A DNA stretch of 64,000 bases. Origin: Pontibacter lucknowensis. Its GTDB lineage: Bacteria; Bacteroidota; Bacteroidia; Cytophagales; Hymenobacteraceae. The stretch's first letter is position 1. The number at the start of each line of letters is the position of its first letter. Under the pieces are notes generated by a model, which made no database searches, was not told where the DNA came from, and worked only from the letters and a program-made list of their open reading frames with translations. This document shows positions 1 to 9,219 of the stretch, in pieces. The position numbers were made by a program, and so were the translations under genes. The DNA lies in NCBI RefSeq assembly GCF_900156415.1, contig NZ_FTNM01000001.1, positions 62,001 to 126,000 on the forward strand. The letters run 5' to 3'.

Positions 1-3000
1 GTTACCTGTCATCATTATGGTACAAGCAGGTGCTGTAGCATAAGATGCACTTACTGTATAAGTACCGGTTACGCTCGTTGGAGTAAAATTCAGTTGTTCT
101 CCGGTACCCGCTAAAGTCTGAACCACAGTTGTACCTCTTAGCAAGGTATACCTAACCCCTGGTTCAGAATCTGACAGAGTGATTGGATAACCAACTGGTG
201 AACCAGTACAGTAACTGCCACCACCCGCGACCGCGAACGGTGTTATAGCTGGTTTTACTGTAAGCGACCCTAGATTAAGTGGTATAGATTCACAGGTGTT
301 AGAGACTACTACACTTATAGGATAAGTACCTGGGGTGGCTGTAACATCAGTACCTATCGTCAGGCTTGGTATAGTAGTATTATATGTTCGAGCATTAGGA
401 GCCGTACCTACTGTCCAAGCATAAGACACTGCATTCACACCTGTCGATGTTACATTGACAGAGAAAGTTTCTGAACCATTCAAACAAACACTTGGTGTCT
501 TTGGAGTAGCTGTGGCTGTCACGATGTCATTCACAGTCATGGTAATCGTATTGGAATTCGAACGGTCCCGACATTTACTGGTTTTGTCAAATTCTTCAAT
601 GTCTGTGTTGAAGTCGATTGACACCTCATCCCCGTTTTTCAGATTTGCTGTAGTCCACTGTAGTTGCGCGTTATTACCAGTATAAGCTATAGTATTCACA
701 ACTACCCCATTAACCATCCAGTTTAGCTTCAAATTTGATGAAACCCAAGGAAAATCTCCTTGCAGCGTTGCAGTAAAGGTCACTGGCTGGCCCTGACAAA
801 CAGGGTTTGGCGTTGCATTGAGTGTAATGTTATAATTAGCCTGCTCAGCGGTATAGGCTCTACTGGATAAATGCCTGTCAAAGTTAGGCCCGCACACGCC
901 TCCGCCCACTGTAACATACACTGCATAATAATCTAAAGAGGACAAACCTGCATTTGAGAATGTTTGCCCGTTAGAGCCGATTTCTGGTAGCTGGTTCTTC
1001 GTCCATTGATATGTAATTCCACTGGTTACTTCAGTGCCACCTCTAACAATTGGATCAAAATACCTCCAGGCATACCGTTTAACTATATCCGGTGTATTAG
1101 CTGGAAACTCATAGTTCGGGTTTGCTACAGGTTGTTCCTGAGGTCCAACAAGAGAGCCGTCTGCACCTATCGGTTCACCGGCAGCATTGGTCAGATAAGG
1201 GTAAATTACTTCTGCATCCCTCCAAACCCTAACTGTATGTGTTACATTATCCCCTCTACAGAAAGGCTTCATAGATGAAGTAACAACTGCTTTGTAAATA
1301 GACTGAATCACTCGTACAGTTACAGGATCAGAAGTATTACTGCAGCCACCGGCTTTATAGGTATAAGTAACAGTATAAGTTCCTGCTCCCAGAGAACAAG
1401 GAGCGAAGGTTGAAGTTGTTGAAACTGTCTCCCCAGAAGAGTTAACCACTTTGAACTCTCCACTTGAATTAGATGGAGAAGCTGCCATGGCCACTGGCGC
1501 ATCACCTGTGTAATAAGAAGATGCCAGGTTTGTAATAGTCGGTTTTGCTGGCAGCGGGTTAACCCTCACGTAAACCTCATCCACACTAGTGTTGGAGCAG
1601 CCTCCACCGCTAACTACTCTTCTATAGTACGTCGTAGTAGTTGAGGTTACTGTTTGTACAGGAGGAGTATAAGAGGCATTAGTAGCGTTTGCGATTGCAG
1701 TCCAGTTTCCAGTTGTACCAACCCGCCGTTCCCACTGAAAACTATTGTTGAATCCTCCAGAAAGTGTTGTATTTGGCTTCTGTCCAAGTGGAGCAATAGT
1801 CGCACCAGAGCAGACCGTTTGTAAACCTGCAATTGAGTTGCCTGTAATTTGTGGAGTAACAGTCACCTTGATTGCTGCGGTTGTTATACTTTCGCACCCG
1901 CCTGAAATAACCTTTCTCTTAAACCAAGTTGTTTCTGTTAGATTTCCAGGTTCATAGTCCTTCACGTTCGTGCTTGCAATGTCGCTGAAGCCGGTCGTAG
2001 CTGACGTAGTGCTTCTCTGCCACACGAACGTGTAGGTGCCGTTGCCCCCTGTGGGCGCAGTACCGTTCAGCGTGCCCGGGGAGGTGCCCGTGCAAACCGT
2101 TAGATCTGCGGTAGCTAAGTTATTGTTAGCAATGACAGGGTTCACTACAACTTGAACAGCAGGTGATACAATTTCGCAGTTTTCGGATTTCACTAACCTT
2201 CTAAACCAAGTTGTTTCTGTTAGATTTCCAGGTTCATAGTCCTTCACGTTCGTGCTTGCAATGTCGCTGAAGCCGGTCGTAGCTGACGTAGTGCTTCTCT
2301 GCCACACGAACGTGTAGGTGCCGTTGCCCCCTGTGGGCGCAGTACCGTTCAGCGTGCCCGGGGAGGTGCCCGTGCAAATGCCTGTAACTGGCGCAGTGGT
2401 GGTGATGGTATTGTTACTAATTGTTTCAGTAACTGTTACCTTCACAGCTGTGCTGTAAGTTGTACAATTGCCTGAAGTTACTCCACGTCTGTAGTAGGTG
2501 GTATTTGCTGTAGAAGTCTGTGGTGTATATGTTGCCGAGTTAGAGTTATTGATGTTTGTCCAGCTGTTGTCCGCACCTGTAGAGCTTGTCTGCCATGTGT
2601 AAGTATAACTTGCTGAGCCATCGCCTCCAGTCACAGCACCACTCAGAGCCTGACCTAGGTCGCCTTTACAATAATCCAGCTTGCCCGCAATGGTATTTTG
2701 AGTAATTGTTGGAGTAACTGTCACCTTAAACTCATTGCTCTCGTGATCTTTACAAGCTCCAGAAGAGACAATACGCTTGTAATAGAACTCTCCAGCTTGT
2801 GCCGTCGATGGAGTTAAACTTGCTTCCTCCTCATCAATCGGTCCCCAACTACCATTTGCACCTGATTTTACACGCCATGAGTAGCTAAACTCCCCATCTC
2901 CTCCGCTAACAGCTCCACCAATTGCAGAAGCAGTAGCATTCTGGCAGTAGTTTGAAGTACCCGAGATGTTATTTACAATGGATGGATTAACCGTGATTGC

Positions 3001-6000
3001 AACTACGTTACTCTCTTTGTTCGCACAGTTTCCTGATGTTACAATACGCTTGTAGTAAGTAGTTCCCGCTACAGTTGTTACAGGTGTGTAATCTGCACCT
3101 GCTGCACCTGTAATTGTAGTCCATGTCCCGTTAGCTGATGCACTGCTCTGCCAAGTATAAGTATAAGAACCTGTACCATTACCACCCGTTACAGCACCTC
3201 CAATAGCACCTGCTGCTACACTTTGGCAATAAGTAGTTGTAGTGGTGCTGATGTTGTTTATAATAGTCGGCGTAACTGTTACTGCCATAACATTGCTCTC
3301 AACATTTAAGCATTGGCCGGAGCTAACCAAACGTCTGTAATAAGTAGTACCGCCATCGGCAGTTGAAGGTATATAGTCTGCACTTGCTGCGTTTGTAATT
3401 GTTGTCCATGTTCCGTTGGCTGATGCTCTGCTCTGCCACTGATAAGTATAGGAACCTGTACCACCTGTTATAGTACCGTCTGTTCTTAAAGCTGATGCAG
3501 AAGCTCCCTGGCAATATTCTGTAGTCCCTGTTATCGCATTTCCTGCTATGGCTGGCTGCACCGTAACTGTTATGCTTTTTGATTGCGTAGCACATTTTGA
3601 TGCAGGGTTTGTTGTAGTCAGGCTAACTACTGAGCTAGTGATTCTGCTTACAGAAGATGGTGCTGTTACAGTTATGATAGATGTCGTAAGGCCAGCAGCA
3701 TCAACGCTCTTAGATGTTTCAGTAAAGCTAAAGCCATTGGTTACAGCCCAGATACCTGTGCCACCGGAGTAAGTTCCGGTTACGGTAAAGGTAGTTGGTC
3801 CCTCCGTGTTCTGACAGATTGTTGAGCCTTCTGTAGTTATGTTAGCAGTTGGCTGAGGCAGTACAGTAATTTCCAACGGATCAGAAAGTTGTATACAAAC
3901 CGGCTGAATACTCGTTTCAGTAATTTCTACTTGATAGGCTCCTGTAGCCTTTGCAGTATACACTCTAGAAGTAGAGACAACCGTTTCATTAGCTGTCCCC
4001 TTATCCTTTATCCAACGATAAGCATACGTCTGGCCTGTAGGAGGTGATATAGCACTAAGAACTAGTTCGCCTCCTTCACAGAATGTTGTTGCTCCTGAAT
4101 ATGAAAATATTGCAAACTGCAGTGTTCCTTCCCTTACTTCTGTACCAGGAGAAGTGCTCTCACAACCAGTTATTTTGTCTATTACTTTGACGCTATAAGT
4201 GCCCGATGTGTTCACTTCAAATTCCTGCAATTCACTTTGTATACCGGTACTACCTACCTTGTACCACTCATAACTGTAATTGCCATCAGGAGCTCTTAAT
4301 GTAACAGATGAACCGGCGCAAAACTGCGGTGGCCCCAATACAGTGATAGAAGCATCAGGCAATGGATTAACTGTTACTGTTACAGTTTTAGCCACAGACT
4401 CACAACCATTTGTTGTACCATACACGGTGTAGGTAGTGGTTTGAGTAGGTCTGGCAGAAACAGTAGCTCCTGTGGTGGCGCTAAGGCCTGTAGCTGGCTC
4501 CCAGCGATAAGTAGAGGCTCCGCTCGCCGTCAAGGATACAGAATTCCCTAGGCATATCTCTTGATCCGCAGTTACAGTTACAGTTGGCTGCTGCTTTACC
4601 GTAACAGTTTTAGTGGTTGTATTGGTACAAGTATTGCCGTCTGTAAAGCTATATTCTATAATATACGTTCCGGCTCCTAAAGTACTTGGATTAAAGCTAG
4701 CACCTGTGGCTACTTCTGTTCCGTTCTTCAAAATGCGGAATGAACCGCCCTGACCTGATGGTGAGCCAGCTAAAGTGATTGCCGTCTGAGATGTACAATA
4801 TTCTGTGGCCAAATCTGTAGTGATACTGACAGTAGGAAGCTCGTTAACAGTAGCTGTAACAGCAACTCGTGCACTTTCACAACTAGTTGCAATATTGTAA
4901 CTAGATGCATAATAAGTAGTGGTTGTTGTCAGGCTTGGTGTGGTGTATGAGCTACCTTCTTCTAACGGTTCGCCACCTGTAGCGCTGGAATACCATCTTA
5001 CAATTGTTCCATTACTTCCAAAATCTGCCTTAAGTGTAACAGGTCCACTGTCACAAACTTCTCCACCTGTTACAGTTGGTACCTCGGGTATTGCACTTAC
5101 TATAACGGCTATAGGTTGTTCAGTTGTTCTAGTACATTCACCCGCTTTCACTGTTCTTCTGTAGTAGGTCCTACCTACTGTAGTCGTAGGGGGGGTATAG
5201 TCTTCCTCTTCTCCAACTACGGTCCAAGGGCTTGATCCAGTAGCACTTCGCTCCCAAGTATAGGATTTTGTGGCAGTGCCACCTCCTGTAGCCGTAGCAG
5301 TTAATTTTGTTGCTGTTTCATTATGGCAGTAGGTTGTCGTGCCGGTAATTGTACCCGGCTCAAGTGATGGTGTTACATTAATTGTAATAGTTTGCTCGAT
5401 AGACTCGCAGCCATTGGTTGTGCCAACCACTCTATATGTTGTAGTAGTGCTTGGGGTAACGATGACCCTACTGCTGGTATTTCCTGACGGTACTCCTGTA
5501 CCTGACCATGCATAAGTATCGGCACCGGAAGCGCTCAACTCGACTGACTCTCCTTCACAGATTGCGGTTTTGCTTGCAGACAAAGCAACAACAGGCTTTG
5601 GCTTTACTGTAACGCTAGTGCTGGCAGTACCTTTGCAACCATTTGAGTTGGTAACCTCTACTGTATACTCCCCTTCATTAGCTTCCGCAGCATTAGTTAT
5701 AATAGGGTAACGCTGTGTAGAAGTGAAACCGTTAGGTCCTGTCCAGGCATAGGTATCATTCTCCGTACCGTTTGACACTAGACGGATTTCATCGCCTGGG
5801 CATACGTCTGCTACCGGACTAACACTGATCACCATCTTGGGATAAACACCCACCGTTACATCTGCCTCCCTATAGCAATCAGTATTACTACCGTTGCTCA
5901 CTCTTAGTCTGTAAGTATAACTCTGGATTTGAGAACCTGCATTTTCAGGTAAATTCAGTGTTGGATTAGCTACATCTGTAGCTGACAGGGCGCTAATAGG

Positions 6001-7545
6001 TGCTTCATTTAAAGCAGACCAAGTGTATACATAGCCAGATAGTGCAGCAGTTCCAGCGCCTAAAGTCGTCTCTGAGCCAGAACAAACTGTTCTATTAGCA
6101 CCAGCGCTGATGTTTGTAGGGAATGCCGATACTGCAACGTTTAGAGTTTGAGTGCTTCCTAGCTGACCACATGCGTTCTCTGCCTGTACAGATATAGCAA
6201 CATTAGAAGCTGTATTACTGAAATTTACAGTAATAGAATTGCTTGTTTCACCTGAAACAATTGTCGCCCCAGGACCTACACTCCAGTTATACTTTGCCGC
6301 ACCGATATCTGCTACCGTGTAAGTAACACCTTGTGTATTCTCACAAACTGTATTGTCACCTGTTATTGCACCTACATTATATACAGGATGCACTACTAAG
6401 TCGAAAGTGTTGGAGGAACCTCCAGATGGGGTTGGATTAAAAACAGTTAGAGCTAGCGTTCTGGCCGTACCTAGGTCTGCAGCGGTCAATGTAGTGGTTA
6501 ATGAGGTAGTGCTTATAAAGGAGGTAGCTCTATCTGCCGCATTAATCCTCACTACTGAGCCTCTGACAAAGTTAATACCTGTTAATGTTATAGTATTACT
6601 ACTTCCTCCCGCTGTTAAACAATGGGACACAGCAGTTACAGTAGGAGTATTGTTATTTACGACAAAGCTATTGCTGGATACCTGCAGGTTTTCATAACTC
6701 GCTTGCAACTGAAAGTTTCCACCTTCATCTATTTTAAGGTCATTAAATGTTGCTACTCCGTTTGAGAGAGAAGCCGTTCCTCCAGATGTGATAAGCGCAG
6801 AAGAAGGCGTACCAGATAAGCTTAAATTAATGCTACCAGTAGCATCAGTTACAATATTGTTGAACTGGTCACGCACAGATACACTTGGAAAAGGAGCCAT
6901 AATAGCACTTACAGCAGTAGTTGAGGGTTGTTGGGTGAAGGATATTGAATTAGCAACACCATGTGTCATGGTAAGATTAGCAACCGTAGTATTTGAACTT
7001 AACCCAACAATATTTGAATTGCCTTCAATATAAACACTTCCTGCTGATGGCAAAGCAACAATACCTGAAATAGGCTGTACTTCTATCCCACTTATTGTAA
7101 CAACATCTGGACTACTGCCAGCAGAAATCCCACTTAACGAAAAGGTTAATGTTTTTCTATCGGCTGAGAGAACAGGACGAAAAGTTGACGTAGGAATATT
7201 TCCCCCTGAGTTTGCTACAAGTGCAACACTCGTCTGACTATTTGGGTTAAACTGCCAGTTACCCGTTGCTTTAATTATCAAGCTATAACTTGCGCCGCTT
7301 CCTCCTGCTCCTGTAAAATCTTTCCCATCTTGTTCTCTGATGACCACATTTCCTATTGGGACAAAGGATGGAGAAGCTGCATCTGCTGCTTGATCTACTG
7401 TGGCACCTAAGTTAACTGCTGTAATAGGCTGTATTGCCGCCATCAAATACACAGACCCAGCCAGAATCATCAGGCTGGTGAGGGCGATTACAAAGCTTTT
7501 GGTTTTGGTAACACGACTAATCAATTGTGTAAAATTCTTTCTCAT
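1..7545 (-). CDS. Giant secreted Ig/PKD-type repeat protein (3' end outside window)
   Basis: The frame is open without a stop from an ATG at 7545 to the left edge (2,515 codons; checked triplet by triplet), so the C-terminus is missing. The N-terminus is basic with a hydrophobic segment (about residues 17-36), probably a signal sequence or anchor. A bacterial Ig-like segment follows (about 195-295), then an IPT/TIG-like segment (about 300-385), then long arrays of PKD/Ig-like units of 80-95 residues. At least eight units share a pattern of Cys, a GG-G-YTY-W core, and YYRR or YYKR followed by V-SG-C. Such proteins are usually secreted by T9SS and surface-exposed, but the sorting domain that would prove it lies outside the window. 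Two neighbouring units carry an exact 177-bp repeat. Role unknown; adhesin or gliding-associated is inference. Confidence 0.85.
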   Translation of the reverse strand, partial: MRKNFTQLISRVTKTKSFVIALTSLMILAGSVYLMAAIQPITAVNLGATVDQAADAASPSFVPIGNVVIREQDGKDFTGAGGSGASYSLIIKATGNWQFNPNSQTSVALVANSGGNIPTSTFRPVLSADRKTLTFSLSGISAGSSPDVVTISGIEVQPISGIVALPSAGSVYIEGNSNIVGLSSNTTVANLTMTHGVANSISFTQQPSTTAVSAIMAPFPSVSVRDQFNNIVTDATGSINLSLSGTPSSALITSGGTASLSNGVATFNDLKIDEGGNFQLQASYENLQVSSNSFVVNNNTPTVTAVSHCLTAGGSSNTITLTGINFVRGSVVRINAADRATSFISTTSLTTTLTAADLGTARTLALTVFNPTPSGGSSNTFDLVVHPVYNVGAITGDNTVCENTQGVTYTVADIGAAKYNWSVGPGATIVSGETSNSITVNFSNTASNVAISVQAENACGQLGSTQTLNVAVSAFPTNISAGANRTVCSGSETTLGAGTAALSGYVYTWSALNEAPISALSATDVANPTLNLPENAGSQIQSYTYRLRVSNGSNTDCYREADVTVGVYPKMVISVSPVADVCPGDEIRLVSNGTENDTYAWTGPNGFTSTQRYPIITNAAEANEGEYTVEVTNSNGCKGTASTSVTVKPKPVVALSASKTAICEGESVELSASGADTYAWSGTGVPSGNTSSRVIVTPSTTTTYRVVGTTNGCESIEQTITINVTPSLEPGTITGTTTYCHNETATKLTATATGGGTATKSYTWERSATGSSPWTVVGEEEDYTPPTTTVGRTYYRRTVKAGECTRTTEQPIAVIVSAIPEVPTVTGGEVCDSGPVTLKADFGSNGTIVRWYSSATGGEPLEEGSSYTTPSLTTTTTYYASSYNIATSCESARVAVTATVNELPTVSITTDLATEYCTSQTAITLAGSPSGQGGSFRILKNGTEVATGASFNPSTLGAGTYIIEYSFTDGNTCTNTTTKTVTVKQQPTVTVTADQEICLGNSVSLTASGASTYRWEPATGLSATTGATVSARPTQTTTYTVYGTTNGCESVAKTVTVTVNPLPDASITVLGPPQFCAGSSVTLRAPDGNYSYEWYKVGSTGIQSELQEFEVNTSGTYSVKVIDKITGCESTSPGTEVREGTLQFAIFSYSGATTFCEGGELVLSAISPPTGQTYAYRWIKDKGTANETVVSTSRVYTAKATGAYQVEITETSIQPVCIQLSDPLEITVLPQPTANITTEGSTICQNTEGPTTFTVTGTYSGGTGIWAVTNGFSFTETSKSVDAAGLTTSIITVTAPSSVSRITSSVVSLTTTNPASKCATQSKSITVTVQPAIAGNAITGTTEYCQGASASALRTDGTITGGTGSYTYQWQSRASANGTWTTITNAASADYIPSTADGGTTYYRRLVSSGQCLNVESNVMAVTVTPTIINNISTTTTTYCQSVAAGAIGGAVTGGNGTGSYTYTWQSSASANGTWTTITGAAGADYTPVTTVAGTTYYKRIVTSGNCANKESNVVAITVNPSIVNNISGTSNYCQNATASAIGGAVSGGDGEFSYSWRVKSGANGSWGPIDEEEASLTPSTAQAGEFYYKRIVSSGACKDHESNEFKVTVTPTITQNTIAGKLDYCKGDLGQALSGAVTGGDGSASYTYTWQTSSTGADNSWTNINNSNSATYTPQTSTANTTYYRRGVTSGNCTTYSTAVKVTVTETISNNTITTTAPVTGICTGTSPGTLNGTAPTGGNGTYTFVWQRSTTSATTGFSDIASTNVKDYEPGNLTETTWFRRLVKSENCEIVSPAVQVVVNPVIANNNLATADLTVCTGTSPGTLNGTAPTGGNGTYTFVWQRSTTSATTGFSDIASTNVKDYEPGNLTETTWFKRKVISGGCESITTAAIKVTVTPQITGNSIAGLQTVCSGATIAPLGQKPNTTLSGGFNNSFQWERRVGTTGNWTAIANATNASYTPPVQTVTSTTTTYYRRVVSGGGCSNTSVDEVYVRVNPLPAKPTITNLASSYYTGDAPVAMAASPSNSSGEFKVVNSSGETVSTTSTFAPCSLGAGTYTVTYTYKAGGCSNTSDPVTVRVIQSIYKAVVTSSMKPFCRGDNVTHTVRVWRDAEVIYPYLTNAAGEPIGADGSLVGPQEQPVANPNYEFPANTPDIVKRYAWRYFDPIVRGGTEVTSGITYQWTKNQLPEIGSNGQTFSNAGLSSLDYYAVYVTVGGGVCGPNFDRHLSSRAYTAEQANYNITLNATPNPVCQGQPVTFTATLQGDFPWVSSNLKLNWMVNGVVVNTIAYTGNNAQLQWTTANLKNGDEVSIDFNTDIEEFDKTSKCRDRSNSNTITMTVNDIVTATATPKTPSVCLNGSETFSVNVTSTGVNAVSYAWTVGTAPNARTYNTTIPSLTIGTDVTATPGTYPISVVVSNTCESIPLNLGSLTVKPAITPFAVAGGGSYCTGSPVGYPITLSDSEPGVRYTLLRGTTVVQTLAGTGEQLNFTPTSVTGTYTVSASYATAPACTIMMTGN
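1920..2378 (-). repeat. Exact 177-bp direct repeat inside the giant gene
   Basis: Bases 1920-2096 and 2202-2378 are identical; both flanking bases differ. The offset of 282 bp equals 94 codons, so the duplication is in frame and matches one protein repeat unit. The repeated block looks more GC-rich than the rest of the gene. The other units have diverged, so this copy is recent or maintained by gene conversion. Confidence 0.95.
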
Positions 7546-7605
7546 ATACTCAAAATTTAAGGTGAGTTGCGAGCACGCTATTAGGGTTTTGGTGCTTGTT
7601 TTCGG

Positions 7606-7719
7606 TTACAAAAGGCAATAGGGATCATGCGAAGGCTCTACAGGAGCTTCGGAGGGAGGTGCAGGACTCTTTGAAAGAGTTACCTGGTTAGCAAAGGCTT
7701 TTACTGGCCCAGCAGGCAC
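7606..7719 (-). other. Possible 37-codon leader or gene remnant
   Basis: A minus-strand frame with a GTG at 7719 and TAA at 7606 would encode 37 residues rich in Pro, Ala and Glu, ending in DPYCLL. The frame stays open a little further upstream, to a stop near 7750, but has no ATG. It lies in a block that is more GC-rich than its surroundings, between the giant gene's start and the AT-rich zone. It could be a leader peptide, a decayed gene end or chance. No homology is recognised. Confidence 0.2.
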
Positions 7720-7774
7720 AGAAAGCCAGGCAACGTCATTTTGGTGGGCTTATAAGGGACAAAGAAATGTCCGG

Positions 7775-7801
7775 CATAGCGGCTATAACCATAGCGGCTA
7801 T
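7775..7801. promoter_or_regulatory. Tandem near-palindromic 12-mer
   Basis: CATAGCGGCTAT occurs twice, at 7775-7786 and 7790-7801, 15 bp apart. Each copy is nearly its own reverse complement (ATAGC-GGCTAT). Two copies spaced at about 1.5 helical turns resemble an operator for a dimeric regulator. It lies about 230 bp upstream of the giant gene and 475 bp upstream of the PepSY gene. The regulator is unknown. Confidence 0.35.
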
Positions 7802-8275
7802 GATGTCACAGACTGATTTCGACAGATAATCAATAAATACACTCACTGGCTAATAGGGTTAGAGTAGGGTTCTTAACAGCTTATTACCTTTATTAATTAT
7901 AAAGGTTTCATGATTAAGATATAAAAATTACTAATTTAAATTCTTATAATCCAGTTATTAACAATAAAATTTAAATTTATTGCACCGTTATTTATCTAAT
8001 GTTATAACTTAAAACTTAGGCTTGAAAAACATATCCTGCCTAAACGTTCTGAATACAAACAAATATGAATACTTATATATATTTCAGTCTTATTATAATT
8101 GCACTATTTTTCTTGCTATATTTTTAAAGATTTTTCCATCTTCACCTTAAAAATCTTTTCTAGATCCACTGAAATTGACGGAGTTTATGCGCGGGTATGA
8201 CACAAAGTTGTCTTTCTCAAGATTTGCAACAAGCTCTGTTATAGTGTATATTGATTGCTTGTTTATATGAGAGCC

Positions 8276-9082
8276 ATGAAAAGAAAGACGCACCTCCGTG
8301 TTCGCAAAACGCATCGTTACCTGGGCCTGATCACAGGTATACAGTTTGTTATGTGGACCATTGGAGGCATATATTTCAGCTTCAGCGATATGGACGAGAT
8401 ACATGGTGACCACCAGCGCAAGCCTGGTGGCATGGCTTTCGAAAGCAACATGGAATTGGTCTCTCCTGCTGAGGTGATGACGCAGTTGCCTGGCCCTGCA
8501 ACGGTCACATCGTTGAGGTTGATTGACATCCTGGGCACACCGCATTACCAGATCCAAATAGCTGACGGTCATCATTCGGGTGGAGCCGGGCATGATCATG
8601 GCCAAATGCCAGCCCAAACCATACTGGCTCTTGCTGAAACCGGTGAGTTGCGCCCGGCACTGAACGAGCAGGAGGCAATTGAACTCGCCCGCCATAGTTT
8701 TATAGATTCAACCGCTGTGGCCAGTGTGGAGTATCTTACCAAGGAAAATATAAACGGGCACCATGAGTACCGCGGCAGCGCCCTACCAGCCTGGGCTATC
8801 ACCATGGAGCACCCCACCAAGACTACAGTATATGTAGCCGCTGAGCAGGGCGTGGTCACCAAGTTCCGGAACGACAAGTGGCGGGTGTTTGACTTCCTCT
8901 GGATGATGCATACCATGGATTACCAGGGACGCGATAACTTTGGCAACATCCTGCTGCGCGTGTTTTCGATTGCAGGTATTGTGACTATACTTTCAGGCTT
9001 TGCCCTTTACTTTGTGAGCAGTGGTTCACGTCGGAAAAACACCGCCAGACCACAAGATCGGAGACGGCCCGTTATCAGCTAA
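8276..9082 (+). CDS. PepSY domain membrane protein
   Basis: 268 residues from the ATG at 8276; a start at 8267 would add three residues (Met-Arg-Ala). I prefer 8276 because the following K-R-K-T-H stretch is the usual start of this family. There is one helix near the N-terminus (about residues 14-34) and one near the C-terminus (about 225-245), with a periplasmic region between them resembling PepSY domains. PepSY-helix proteins often accompany iron or copper handling or respiratory membranes; the exact role here is unknown. A His-rich stretch (HHSGGAGHDHG, about residues 95-105) could bind metal. It stands alone, divergent from the giant gene and upstream of the M14 peptidase with a 137-bp gap. 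Confidence 0.8.
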   Translation: MKRKTHLRVRKTHRYLGLITGIQFVMWTIGGIYFSFSDMDEIHGDHQRKPGGMAFESNMELVSPAEVMTQLPGPATVTSLRLIDILGTPHYQIQIADGHHSGGAGHDHGQMPAQTILALAETGELRPALNEQEAIELARHSFIDSTAVASVEYLTKENINGHHEYRGSALPAWAITMEHPTKTTVYVAAEQGVVTKFRNDKWRVFDFLWMMHTMDYQGRDNFGNILLRVFSIAGIVTILSGFALYFVSSGSRRKNTARPQDRRRPVIS

Positions 9083-9219
9083 CTTACACGAGCTTACGAC
9101 ACACTGCTATTCAAGCCCTGCCACTACCGGCGGGGCTTTTATTTTTGGAAAAGGCGAAGCAAAAGGGGAAATTGCATAACTAACCTTATTTCACGATCAC
9201 CCTTAAAACAACCGTACCC

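Larger units (their letters stand above)
7546..8275. other. 730-bp intergenic region between divergent genes
   Basis: Three parts can be seen. Bases 7546-7840 are of mixed composition and contain a short proline-rich reading frame on the minus strand (7606-7719) and a repeated near-palindrome (7775-7801). Bases 7840-8160 are strongly AT-rich with no coding sign. Bases 8160-8275 lead into the PepSY gene. No complete TAnnTTTG element was found just upstream of the giant gene, so its promoter is not assigned. No RNA gene recognised. Confidence 0.6.
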
